NCBI GenBank assembly: GCA_964016985.1
Contig: OZ024823.1
Span: 64,500,514 to 64,564,513 of the forward strand
Length of the DNA: 64,000 bases
Direction of reading: 5' to 3'
Source: Anodontia alba
Taxonomy: Eukaryota > Mollusca > Bivalvia > Lucinida > Lucinidae
Under the pieces are notes generated by a model, which had not been told where the DNA came from, made no database searches, and saw only the letters and a list, made by a program, of their open reading frames with translations. Shown here piece after piece: positions 24,837-35,099 of this stretch (position 1 is its first letter; every line of letters starts with the position of its first letter). The position numbers and the translations under genes are program-made.

Positions 24837-25545
24837 ATCATAGGGAAGCAAACGTGACGCTGCCGTAAGGAGGTCAAATGTCAACGTACGACAATTCTTT
24901 AGCAACTTTGGTAGACCTCTTGTCCCCGATGATTTTTGCAAAGATTCAGCCCCAAGGCACTCTCCGTTCTGGAGAAGAAGATTTTTAAAGGTTTTTTACC
25001 AATTATGGCCATGGCGGCCATCTTGGTCAACGGACCGCGACAATTTTAGCAATCTTTTGTTTCCCCACCCTAAGGTGGCTCCATTAGGAATTTGAACAAA
25101 ATTGGCTCAGAGACTTCAGAGGAGAAGTCGTTTGAAATTCTCAACAATTTTCCCATTCAAATGTATAGGGCTCATACAAATGCATAGGGAAGCGAACTTG
25201 ACCTTGCCGTAAAAAGGTCAAACGTCAATGTACGACAATTTTTTTAGCAACTTTGGTTGACCTCCCGTCCCCAGTGATTCGTGCAAAGATTCAGCCCCAA
25301 GGCATCCTCGGTTATGGAGAAGATTTTTAAAGGTTTTTAACATATATGGGCATGGCGGCCATCTTGGTCGATGGACCGTGACCATTTTAGCAATCTTTCG
25401 TTCCCCCACCCTAAGGAGGCTCCATATGAAATTTGAGCAAAATTGGCTCAGCGGCTTTAGAGGAGAAGTCGTTTGAAAATGTTAACAGATGGATGGACGA
25501 AAAGTGATCACAATAGCTCATCCTGAGCATAGCTCAGGTGAGCTA
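24837..25545 (+). mobile_element. Family C copy C4, second part with 3' end
   Basis: Resumes family C after E (AGGGAAGCAAACGTGACGCT), continues through two subunits and ends with a short ATGG/ACGG tract, AGTGATCACAATAGCTCATC and the hairpin with right arm GCTCAGGTGAGC, finishing at 25545. Family D follows. Confidence 0.8.
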
Positions 25546-26058
25546 AAAAAAGCCACAGTGACCTTGACCTTCAGCCTAGGACCCTGAAAGTCATACTTGC
25601 TTCAGATATTATCATACCCAAGATTTGTGTGAAATTATATTAAAATCCATCAATAAATGTAGATGCTAGAATGATGACAAAGTTCTTCTGAAAATTGCCA
25701 CAGTTACCTTGACCTTGAGCCCAGACTCTGAAAGTCAAACTTGCTCGAGATAATGTCATATCCAATATTTGTGTGAAGTTATATTAAACTTCATTTATAA
25801 ATGTCGGCGCTAGAGTGATGACAATTTTTTTCTAAAAATAGCCACAGTGACCTTGACCTTGAGCCCAAGACCCTGAAAGTTGCTCGAAATGTTGTCAAAC
25901 CCAACATTTGTGTGAAGTTATATTCAAATCCATCAATAAATGTTGAGGCTAGAGTTATGACAAAAGGTGAACATACGAATGTACCTACAAACTTACGAAA
26001 GTACTTACATACGGACAAAACCTATATCCCCTACACAACTTCGTTGTGCGAGGGGATA
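25546..26058 (+). repeat. Family D 3' terminus with hairpin, third copy
   Basis: About three ~143-bp units, then an ACGT-rich stretch and the hairpin at 26025-26058, TATCCCCT opposite AGGGGATA with an inner CACAAC/GTTGTG stem. Its loop-side stem is identical in layout to the one at 7103. Confidence 0.82.
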
Positions 26059-26221
26059 ATAAAATCCAGTTCTCAGAAATGAGATGTTACCATCAATGAG
26101 GCGGTATCCAAGATGCCACTGGCCCTCATAATGATCTCCAAACCATGGCTGGTGAGGTACCCACAACATACGAATATAATTATGTTTTTATTAGTGTTCA
26201 TGGAGAGAGAGAAGTCTATGT
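26059..26221. other. Short intervening sequence
   Basis: About 160 bp with no resemblance to the repeats around it and no coding signal. Confidence 0.4.
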
Positions 26222-26530
26222 TTTGTTTGTTTGAGATGGAGTTTTATGGCCTAGTCAACACTGTTAAAGTCATGTCAAGCTGGTAAGTCAACCTACACAC
26301 TTTTCCTGCACAGGCTCAGTCCTCTAAAAGGCCTTAACCAGTACTTGTGCACATACTTTCACCAGTAACTGACAACTGCTCTTCTAGCATCAGCAGAAGG
26401 GAGAGAATGAATCAGAAAGAACTGATTTAATGATCAATCTCTGCAAAAGGTATGTGGCTGAACTTGGGTTTGAACATGCAACTACTGGAATCTGCAATCA
26501 AGCGTGCTACTGACTGCCCTATGGGGCCCT
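26222..26530 (-). mobile_element. Diverged tRNA-derived SINE
   Basis: Minus-strand relative of the SINE at 11963. The plus strand shows TTTGTTTGTTTGAGATGGAG, CAGTAACTGACAACTGC and a GGGAGAGAATGA block, then a region with TGGGTTTGAACATGC where the B-box equivalent should be, and GGGCCC at the head end. Divergence is clearly higher than in the other copies, so this is an older insertion or a subfamily. Confidence 0.65.
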
Positions 26531-26654
26531 GCTTTTATATGTTTAAAGAAAAACTAGAATTTTGTCCATATAGGACACAGATGCCCCTGCTATATGATAT
26601 GGGACACAGAAATGAGTGTTGTGTGACAGACATAATGTGAATACAACATTGTTT
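26531..26654. other. Unassigned sequence
   Basis: Short plus- and minus-strand frames overlap here, but neither shows a domain, motif or splice context. Nothing supported. Confidence 0.4.
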
Positions 26655-27110
26655 ACCTCTAACCTCTAAGTGTGAGCTTGACCTTGGAGCTATGGACCTG
26701 GGTCTTGCGCGCAACACATCATCTCATGATGGTTAACATTTCTGCAAAGTGATTTCTAAATCCATCAAGGAATGACAAAGTTATAGACTGGACACAAAAA
26801 ATAGACCTTATTTTTGACATTTGACCTGTAAGTGTGTCCCTGACCTTTGAGCTACGGTCCTGGGTCTTGCGCGCCACACATTATCTCATGATGGTTAACA
26901 TTTCTGCAAAGTGATTTCTAAATACATCAAGGAATGACAAAGTTATGGACCGGACACAACAAATATACCCTATTTTTGACCTTGACCTTGGAGCTAGGGA
27001 CCTGGGTCTTGTGTGTGATACATTGTCTAATGATAGTAAACATTTCTGTCAAGTAATTTCAAAATCCATCAAGGAATAACAAAGTTATTGACCAGGACAC
27101 GATTTTGGTA
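26655..27110. repeat. Tandem repeat, about three ~165-bp units
   Basis: Units share GACCTGGGTCTTGCGCGC, ATCTCATGATGGTTAACATT, TCCATCAAGGAATGACAAAG and TTTTTGACCTTGACC. The unit style resembles the cores of the hairpin-ended families, but no terminal hairpin or ACGG tail is present. Confidence 0.75.
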
Positions 27111-27118
27111 ACACACAC

Positions 27119-27165
27119 GGGGGTGGGGGGGGGGGTGGGGGGGGGGTGGGGGGGTGGGGGGGATG
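27119..27165. repeat. G-rich tract with repeated G-runs
   Basis: About 47 bases of G with scattered T: six or more runs of five or more G. It is strongly predisposed to G-quadruplex formation and to sequencing or assembly error. Confidence 0.85.
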
Positions 27166-27173
27166 TCGAGCAC

Positions 27174-28098
27174 GGGCTTTTCCTAGAGCCATGAATGCTG
27201 ACAAGTTATAGCAGCAGGCAGGTGCTCAAACTACTGTACTACAGATAACCCTGTTTTTTTTTCTTTCTTTTTTTTGGAGTCACACAAGCATATAGGCACA
27301 GCTCAGATAAGGAGCTTTTTTTTTGCAACTGAAAAGCACTGAAATTTCTTATTTGTCTACAAAAATATATGTTGTGGTACTTGTTAGATGTACCGCACCG
27401 AGTACCCACAATATATGCTTAAAAAGGGCTTTTCCTAGAGCCATGAATGCTGACAAGCTATAGCAGCATGCTGGTGCTCAAACTACTGTACTACAGATAA
27501 TAGTGTTGGGAATCGGACAGGAAAATCACAATCGATTATCGGGAGAGTAAAACCGATTGATTATCGATTATACAATCGGATATTCCATAACTGGCGTCAA
27601 ATAATAAATCATAGCATGCACTTTATATTTCTTTATTACTTAAAATGCAACAGCACTTATTGCATAACTAGGGTAATTTAAGATATATGTTGTTTCAAGA
27701 CAAAGCAGATTTTGCAGCCATGTTTCTCTTCAATAAGTCTTTCATAATACTCCTAATATGTAGGTCTTATTACGTGACCTTTGGCCCACTTTTCTAAAAA
27801 TAGAATTTCAAATAATCGATAGTGAAACAACAATTATCGATAGTTGCCGATAGTGGGCTCATCCGATTAGTTTTCGATTATTTCGATTAATCGGCACAAC
27901 ACTAACAGATAACCCTGTTTTTGTTTTTTTTTCTTTCTATTTTTGGAGTCACACAAGCATATAGGCATAGCTCCAGATAAGGAGCTTTTTTTTTTTGCAA
28001 CTGAAAAGCACTGAAATTTTTCTTATTTCTCTACAAAAATATATGTTGTGGTACTTATTAGATGTACCGCACCGAGTACCCACAATATATGCTTTTGT
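27174..28098. repeat. Tandem duplication of a 252-bp unit
   Basis: The unit starts GGGCTTTTCCTAGAGCC at 27174 and again at 27426 and ends at ACAATATATGCTT. The second copy holds a MITE (27501-27904) between ACAGATAA and CCCTG, while the first copy reads through ACAGATAACCCTG, so the duplication came before the MITE. The unit contains poly-T and TTTCTTTC tracts. Confidence 0.9.
27501..27904. mobile_element. hAT-like MITE, 404 bp
   Basis: Terminal repeats TAGTGTTGGGAATCGG and, from the other end, TAGTGTTGTGCCGATTA. The 8-bp direct repeat ACAGATAA lies at 27493-27500 and 27905-27912, and the empty site is preserved in the neighbouring duplicate. Subterminal regions are rich in ATCGATTA/TAATCGAT. 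No coding capacity. Confidence 0.9.
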
Positions 28099-29370
28099 GC
28101 AGAAATAAGAAAAATATTATGTGGATACCTCCTCTTATCTGGAGCTATGTACATATAAAATCCACACCTAATGAAAACATGTACTAACAATAAGAAATTA
28201 TACTGTACCAATTTGTATATTGTAAATCCATTAGAATCAAATGTAATGTCCAGTTTTAAATAACTGTTCAGAAGGCATTTAGAACTGAGGAGCAAATTCA
28301 CATGTAGAATAAATCTACAGTGAAATAACTTGCAGCCTCTGAATGCAACATTCTAGTCTTAAGAAAGTCTATTCTCCCATATATAAAATATTTGTTTCAC
28401 AACCAGAGAATTAACTACATATAAACATGTCTTAACTACTGGGACAACAGAATGAAAGCCCAAAATATAATCCTCAGGTATTAAAATGTTGACATTTAGG
28501 CTTATAGAAAATTGGCCATCAAAAGAAATGGCAGATCCCCGACTGAAAGCCAATATGGCATTCAGAAGATTGTACAAACACAGAAATTTCACTAGAAATA
28601 CAATACACCCTCTGATCCTAAATTATATTCTGCAAAGTATCAGCAAGACATCTGCAAGGATATATCTAAGGTTTCTATAACGAAATACCATCAGGGGAGA
28701 TAACTAAAAATAGCCATCAGAACAGAATGAGATGGCAAATACCCCGACCAAACTGCCACTTCTAAATTTGGTGTATATTTTAATGATATCATGGAAATCC
28801 TAATGGAAATATTGAAACAGCGCAAAGTATAAAGATGCAAATATAGTATGAAATGTGAACAAAATAATAAGTGAAAACAGTAATAGGTGTTCTGTAAATG
28901 ATTTTATTTTTGCATGTTCTTTTATTTTTTTTAAATTTTTTCATTTTTGTCAAAAATCATCTGTTAGTGACTTTTGAGGTGACTATTTGTACAGGATATT
29001 TGCAAATACTCATACTTTGAATTTGTGAGTGTACACATTCAGAAATAATAGCAAAAATAAATGCCTTTTAAAAGTAAAGGTATTTGCTGTATGTTTATTG
29101 GGGTAAAAAATCAACAGAGCAAAAGATGTCCTTCTTGCATGCAACACTCCTACTTGACCTGATATATGTCCATACCAAAATTATCATGTTTTCTCAAACG
29201 GTATGGAGTTATGGCCTGCATAAGATTTCTGCATCAGGGGAGGTGTACAAAATGGAGAAAGCGAAAGCGCTCTTGAACATGACATGCCTTCTGGTCCTTA
29301 TCTATGCCTCTATCAAATATTATCAAAATATTTCAAACAATTAAGAAGTTATGGTACACACAAGATTCAT
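28099..29370. other. Low-repeat sequence without a supported gene
   Basis: 1.27 kb, AT-rich. It includes the short dispersed motif CAGGGGAG(A/G)T at about 28693, 29236 and 29375. Open frames of 64-92 codons on both strands overlap each other and show no motif or biased composition. Confidence 0.5.
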
Positions 29371-29637
29371 TCAGGGGAGGTAATAGCGAGGGTTGTCCTT
29401 CTTCATGGAAACAGCTACTGGGCAGCGTTTCACTAAACTTCGTATGCCAAAGAATTTCGTATGTTTTGTCGTAGGCAAATCATGGACAACAAAAAGCATT
29501 TCACTAACATTTTTTCGTAAGAATTTTTGTACCAACTTCTTAAATTCTTGCATAGATATACGCTGGGTCAGGGCTGTCGCAGATCTGAGAATTTTGTAAG
29601 TGGCATGGCGGTGATGTTCAAGTTTGTTGATTCCCGC
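29371..29637 (-). CDS. Small open frame starting ATGGCGGG, possible small gene or exon; product unknown
   Basis: Reading leftward from ATGGCGGGA at about 29637, this frame encodes about 89 residues beginning MAGINKLEHHRHATYKILRS and ending NPRYYLP before a TGA. The start context (ATGGCG), the lack of any overlap with the hairpin-ended families and a basic, helix-friendly composition (FKKLVQKFLRKN) make it the best host-gene candidate in the window. I do not recognise the family. Against it: the last few codons lie in a CAGGGGAGGT motif that is dispersed nearby, and no splice signals or 3' exons can be assigned. A longer start exists 13 codons upstream within a duplicated segment. It could equally be a retrocopy or chance. 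Confidence 0.25.
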   Translation of the reverse strand, partial: AGINKLEHHRHATYKILRSATALTQRISMQEFKKLVQKFLRKNVSEMLFVVHDLPTTKHTKFFGIRSLVKRCPVAVSMKKDNPRYYLP

Positions 29638-29661
29638 CATGATGTTCAAGTTTGTTGATTC
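29612..29661. repeat. 29-bp tandem duplication around the ATGGCGG start
   Basis: GATGTTCAAGTTTGTTGATTC occurs at about 29612 and again about 29 bp later, the two copies separated by CCCGCCAT. The first copy overlaps the start of the minus-strand frame at 29371-29637, so the duplication also repeats its upstream region. Confidence 0.8.
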
Positions 29662-30200
29662 AGACCGCAGAATCAAGCTTTCTAGAGTTACAAGGCTTCA
29701 TTGAAGTACGAATCAATGTGCAATCGTCATTTGTCAGCGCTAGTGACATCAACAGTGCAAAAACAGCCAATGTGTTTGCCGCAAACATCAAAGTACAGCA
29801 GCAGTATGGTGACAGCTGTCTTGTGATATCTATATTACTAAATAAATAGATTGTACTGATAATTTCGATTTGAGATATATGGCATTTTGTTTGCTTTTTC
29901 TGATTTTTTAATTTAAAAACAATACTGTTTTTCAAATTCACCCAAAGCAGCTGAATATCTTTCTCAAATTTTCCACCTATAAATAGATCACATATGAATA
30001 GATCTATTTATAAATAGATCACGTGCACTAGGGCTGTCGAAGGTTGACCTTACTGACCTTCAAGTTCGTGGGAAATAAATCTGTTCATGCGATGCAGACG
30101 GTGAGCAGCTTATGCCTTCTGATGTCTGTAAACAACGAAGCTGTGAACCGAATGAAAGAACAATGTACATAAAATTAAAACGAAATTAAGAATACATTCT
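29662..30200. other. Unassigned sequence with repeated TATAAATAGATC
   Basis: At 29976-30022 an imperfect palindrome contains TATAAATAGATC, GAATAGATCTATTTATAAAT and AGATCACGTG. It could be a small regulatory region or a simple duplication; I have no evidence for expression. Open frames on both strands at 29652-29941 mirror each other and are not convincing. Confidence 0.4.
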
Positions 30201-30340
30201 CTGTATGTGTGTGTGTGTGTAGGTGGGGGAGGGGGGGTGGGTGCGGGGAGGGGACAGGAGAAGTGATTCACTTATTCCAAACTGTGTGCGTGTGTGGGGG
30301 GGTCTTGGGGGGAGGGGACGGGGAAGGTGATTCACTTATT
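30201..30340. repeat. GT/GGGA simple-sequence region
   Basis: (GT)n at about 30207-30220 followed by G-rich GGGGAGGGG stretches. A short duplication has TGATTCACTTATT occurring twice (about 30264 and 30330). Confidence 0.8.
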
Positions 30341-30389
30341 TCAAACTGCATTGAAAAATCTAACCAGTATTTTCATTTTGGTCAGTTCT

Positions 30390-30475
30390 TAATACCATCC
30401 GTCCTCTGTGGTGTAGTGGCCTCTACTACAAATGGACTCGGGTTTGAGTCTCATTCAGGTGACCTTCTGTATGAA
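30390..30475 (+). repeat. tRNA-like fragment, probably a SINE head
   Basis: TGTGGTGTAGTGGCC resembles a Pol III A box, and GGGTTTGAGTCTC about 35 bp later resembles a B box. It does not fold into a good tRNA and has no clear anticodon arm, so a SINE-derived head is more likely than a tRNA gene. Confidence 0.45.
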
Positions 30476-30741
30476 TGTGTGTGTGTGTGTGTATATTTCT
30501 TATTTTAATTTGATAACATTTTTAGCTGCTGTTTTTCTTTATTTCATCTTTTACTTTATTTTGATATTGTTTAACCTGTTAGCATAAGCAGTACTTCAGT
30601 ACGATCCAAATCATATTACGGAAAATCAAAAACAACATATTTTTTATGGGCAATGGCGTAAAATACTCGCCTTTCTTTCTTTCTTCCTTCCACTACGTCT
30701 AAACTTCCTAGGTGGACACAGACGGTGTACATTGTACCCCC

Positions 30742-30742
<1 letters not shown>

Positions 30743-30784
<42 letters not shown>
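30743..30784. repeat. Poly-C tract, 42 bases
   Basis: An uninterrupted C run, preceded by TACCCCCT. On the minus strand it reads as poly-glycine codons, which explains the glycine-rich frames there; these are not genes. The length should be treated as uncertain. Confidence 0.9.
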
Positions 30785-30786
<2 letters not shown>

Positions 30787-30984
30787 GTTGCAGGATGAAG
30801 GCCTGCAAGTAACCAATTTGAATTACCGTATGGTTCTTTAACCTGCACATGGTGTGACTTTGACCTCCAGCTGATGTCCGATCCGAAGGACGGCACACTG
30901 TTTTCATTTCATGCCTGCAAATGACAAGAAGGAAAGCATGTTCGGACACCAAAAATTCCCTCACCTAAGCCTGTGGTCTGTCCC

Positions 30985-31040
30985 GGTACATCTAGCCTTA
31001 GAGGCCAGTGCGCTCACCACTGAGCTACCGCACTAGCCAA
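30985..31040 (-). repeat. tRNA-like fragment
   Basis: The minus strand reads GGCTAGTGCGGTAGCTCAGT and GGTGAGCGCACTGGCCTC, a good tRNA 5' half with an A box. No matching 3' half or B box follows within the expected distance, so this is a tRNA-derived repeat fragment, not a gene. Confidence 0.5.
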
Positions 31041-32010
31041 AATACATGGTTTCATACGTCTTTGTTATGGGATAAATGTATGTTTTGTTGACAGGGTAAC
31101 ACAAAGCTATAAGTGGTGTGAATGTTGCTTTTCATGCACAGCCAGATACTTGATAAGTAACACATTAAAACCAGTCAAATAATAAACACTTTACCTTTCA
31201 TAGTTAAAATCAGTCAAAACCACACATAATTTCAATAAAGGAAACAGCAACGCAACTCATTTTCTCAAGTGAAAACTTTTTTTTTTCTTTCTTAATTGTC
31301 ATCCAGTAATTGACAATCAAAGTGGTGAAAAAATTAGAATTGCAGTGTAAGCAGAAAATATTAAATAAAACTATGTGCTTTTATGGGATGAATTCGACAT
31401 ATTCGTTGCCATGGCAACATAAATTTCTTTGTCATGTTGATTTTATTCATAAATTTGTGTTTCAATATTTAACAACTATAAAAATATCAAGTGGATATGC
31501 TTTTACATTTTAATTACATTGTTCTCAGATTGCTGCCATGAAAACTATTAAAGACAAATAATTTTACAATACAACATGTAGTGTACTGTTGTCACCATAA
31601 CAACCATTACAACTGTTTTTTCAAACTTATTTTTATTGTTTTTGAAGATGTCCCATGTTGACATATTTAGAAAAGTTTTCATCAATACATTAAATAGGGC
31701 AGAATTTTGTCATTCGTGAACCAATCCCTTTTGATTTGTACCCTAAACTCTTTAGCCTACAGGTGAACTTACAGTATAGGCAGGCTCCATCATCCGCACT
31801 CTTCGAACATCTCAGAAACCGCTGGGTTAACCCAAAGCCAATTTCATATAAAGCCTCTGAGGCATTTTGGGAACAAATATTTGTAAAATGATCCAATCAT
31901 GTCATCAGAATATCCACCTTGCCCATATGCATTGTTGTATCTAGAGGGGGACAAGGGGCTATTTCTCCAACTAAAAGCATGAATGGGATGATGACCCTCA
32001 ATATTATGTT
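31041..32010. other. AT-rich sequence without a supported gene
   Basis: About 970 bp. A plus-strand frame at 31310-31513 and a minus-strand frame at 31690-31896 have no recognisable features. I see no repeat family here. Confidence 0.5.
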
Positions 32011-32232
32011 TGTTTGTGTTGAGGTTTTACGGCCCAGTCAACCCAATAGGGTCATGTCGAGCGCGGTCAGTTTACCTAACCACACGTTTACTGGGCAGGC
32101 TTAGTCCTCTAAGCGGTTAACCAGTATTGTGCACATTCTTTCGCCAGAAACTGACAACTGCCCTTCTTGAATCAGCGGAAGGGAGAGAATGACCGTAGAA
32201 AATATTTCATGATCAATTTCCAGTCGTGTTGC
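32011..32232 (-). mobile_element. tRNA-derived SINE, 5'-truncated
   Basis: Minus-strand copy of the 11963 family. The plus strand starts at TTTGTTTGTGTTGAGGTTTT and runs to about 32225 (CATGATCAATTTCC), lacking the tRNA-like head. It is very similar to the copy 80 bp downstream, so both are fairly recent. Confidence 0.85.
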
Positions 32233-32307
32233 TAATATTTAAGGAAATAGGTGATGGCCCTTTAACAATGGTTATGGGGCAACAAATGGCACCATCACAT
32301 TGGTCCT

Positions 32308-32612
32308 TGTTTGTGTTGAGGTTTTATGGCCCAGTCAACCCAATGGGGTCATGTCGAGCACGGTCAGTTTACCTAGCCAGACGTTTACTGGGCAGGCTTA
32401 GTCCTCTAAGCGGTTAACCAGTATTGTGCACATTCTTTCGCCAGAAACTGACACCTGCCCTTCTTGAATCAGCGGAAGGATGAGAATGACCGTAGAAAAT
32501 ATTTCATGATAAATCTCCACGAAAGAATGTTGCCGACCTCGACGGGGGTTGAACCCGCGACCTCCTGGTCTCCAGTCAGACTGCGCATCCAACTGAGCCA
32601 CCGAGGCCGGCC
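32308..32612 (-). mobile_element. tRNA-derived SINE, full length with intact Pol III boxes
   Basis: On the minus strand the head reads GGCCGGCCTCGGTGGCTCAG then TTGGATGCGC (A box TGGCTCAGTTGG), with GGGTTCAACCCCCG as B box; this is the best-preserved promoter of the family here. The body and AAACCTCAACACAAAC tail follow. Direct repeats CACATTGGTCCT (32296-32307) and CACATTGTTCCT (32613-32624), 11 of 12 identical, mark the insertion. Confidence 0.92.
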
Positions 32613-32654
32613 CACATTGTTCCTAGCGGTAACACTGCATATATGAGCCACCAA

Positions 32655-33240
32655 CAAATCAACAAAATGACATATGCACCCTGTGCAGACTCAGATCAGC
32701 CTGGGCTGCTGTCCAGTCTGATCAGTTTTCACTGTCTACAAGTCGAAACCATAGCTCCTTAGCAACCCATTGAGTGCACAGCAAAGACTGATCAGACTGG
32801 GCAGATACCCATGGTGATCTGATTCTTCTTTGGGAGCCCAGCCATTTTGTTGGTTTTGTCATGCACTGGCTCAGTTATGGTAAAAACTGTTTAAATCAGC
32901 AGGCCGATTACCTTCGAACCTATTGGTGCAGTGGCTCAGTTACTAGAGCGTTCAGCTTGTGTCCGGGAGGTTATGAGTTTGATCCCTGGTTGAGTCTTGC
33001 CAAAGACTTTTAAAATGGTATTAGCTGGTCTTTCGTTTGCGCTCAGCATTGAGAAAGCGGAGCTGGTCGGTCCAGTGTCAGTATAATGTGACTGGGTGGA
33101 ATGTCACGTCATGTGTCTGAGGGTGATATGTCAGTGAGGCAGCACTCTTAAAGTGAGCACTGAGCTCCCTGTCACATCTAGACATCGCCACGATATAACT
33201 GAAAGAATGTTGAAAGCGACATTAAGTCTGAATAAAATAA
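32655..33240 (+). mobile_element. Dispersed repeat plus SINE of a second type
   Basis: 32655-32920 (AATCAACAAAATGACATATG, CTTAGCAACCCATTGAGTGC, AAATCAGCAGGCCGATTACC) is followed by a tRNA-like head with GTGGCTCAGTTACTAGAGCG (A box) and GAGTTTGATCCCT (B box), and a tail with GTTGAAAGCGACATTAAGTC then TGAATAAAATAA. The whole ~590-bp arrangement recurs at 38321-39113. Element B1 starts immediately after the tail. Confidence 0.8.
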
Positions 33241-35099
33241 ACAAGAGGGCCATGATGGTCCTATATCGCTCACCTGAGTATCATAGCACTCAAGGAGAAT
33301 ATGACTTAATCAGAGGAACATTTCTGCAAAATTATTTTAAAATCAGGCCATAGACCTAGGAGGAGATGTTGTTTAAAGGTTTTTCTATTTCTAGCTCTGG
33401 TGGCCATTTTGATCAGCAGAGCAAAACCATTTTAGCAATTTTGGTAAAGGGGTATTAGAAGAACATTTCTGTGAAATCATTTTGAAATCGGGCCCTTGGC
33501 CTAAGGAGGAGATGTTGTTTAAAGATTTTCTATTTTTGCTCTGGATGCCATTTTGTTTAGCGGAATGGCACCATTTTAGCTATTTTGGTAGAGGGTCACT
33601 CAAGAAACATTCTTGTAAAACTATTTCAAAATCCATTCACCGGTTTAGAGGGAGATGTCTTTTAAGTAAATTGTTGACAGACCAATGACAGTCTATGCCC
33701 TTTTTCTATTTTTAGCTCTGGTGGCCATTTTGTTAAGCCAAAGGGAACCATTTTAGCAATTTTGGTCGAGGGACATAAGAAGAACATTTCTGTGAAATTA
33801 TTTTGAAATCCAGTCATAGGCCTAAGAGATGTTGTTTAAAGGTTTTTCTATTTTTAGCTCTGGTGGCCATTTTGTTCAGCAAAGCAGAACCATTTTAACA
33901 ATTTTGGTAAAAGGGCATTAGAGGAACATTTCTGTGAAATTATCTTGAAATCGGGCCATTAGCCTGGGAGGAGATGTCCTTTAAAAGTTTTTTTCTCTAT
34001 TTTTAGCTCTGGTGGCCATTTTGTTCAGCCGAGCAGAACCATTTTAGCAATTTCGGTAGAGGATCACTCAAGGAACATTCCTGTAAAATTATTTCAAAAT
34101 CTATTAACCCATTTAGGAGGAGATGTCTCTTAAGTAGATTGTTGATAGATGCACGAGTCTAACCCTTTTTCTTTTTTTTAGCTCTGGTGGCCATTTTGTT
34201 CACGCAAACGGAACCATTTTAGCAATTTTGGTAAAGGGTCATAAGAGGAACATTTCTGTGAAATTATTTTGAAATCCAGTCATAGGCCTAAGAGGAGATG
34301 TCGTTTAAAGGTTTTTCTATTTTTAGCTCTGACGGCCACTTTGTTTAGCAGAGTTGAATGATTTTAGCAATTTTGGTAATGGGGCATTAGAGGAACATTT
34401 CTGTGAAATTATTTTGAAATCGGGCCACTGGCATGGGAGATGTCGCGTTTAAAGGTTTTTTCTATTTTTAGCTCTGGTGGCCATTTCGTTTAGAGGAGCA
34501 GAACCATTTTAGCAATTCTGGTAGAGGGTCACTCAAGAAACATTCCTGTAAAATTATTTCAAAATCCATTAACAGGTTTAGGAGAAGATGTCTCTTAAGT
34601 AAATTGTTGACAGACTCATGACAGTCTACGCCCTTTTTCTATTTTTAGCTCTGGTGGCCATTTTGTTCAGCAGAGCCAAACCATTTTAGCAATTTTGGTA
34701 AAGGGGCATTAGAGGAACATTTCAGTAAAATTATTTTGAAATCGGGCCATTGGCCTAGAAGATGTCGTTTAAAAGGGTTTTTCTATTTTTAGCTCTGGTG
34801 GCCATTTTGTTTAGCAGAGTGGAACCATTCTAGCAATTTCGGTAAAGGGGCATGAGAGGAACATTTCTGTGAAATTATTTTGAAATCGGCCACTGCCCTG
34901 GGAGGAGTTGTCGTTTAAAGCTTCTTCTTTTTTCTATTTTTAGCTCTAGCGGCCATTTTGTTTAGTGGAGCTGACCATTAAAATTGTTAGCAAATTTGGT
35001 AAAGGGGCATGAGAGAAACATTTCTGTGAAAATATTTTGAAATCGGGCCATTGGCCTGGAAGGAGATGTCGTTTAAAGGTTTTTCTATTTTTAGCTCTG

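Noticed and set aside
30616..30964. Glycine-rich minus-strand frames
   Set aside because: Explained entirely by the 42-base C run.
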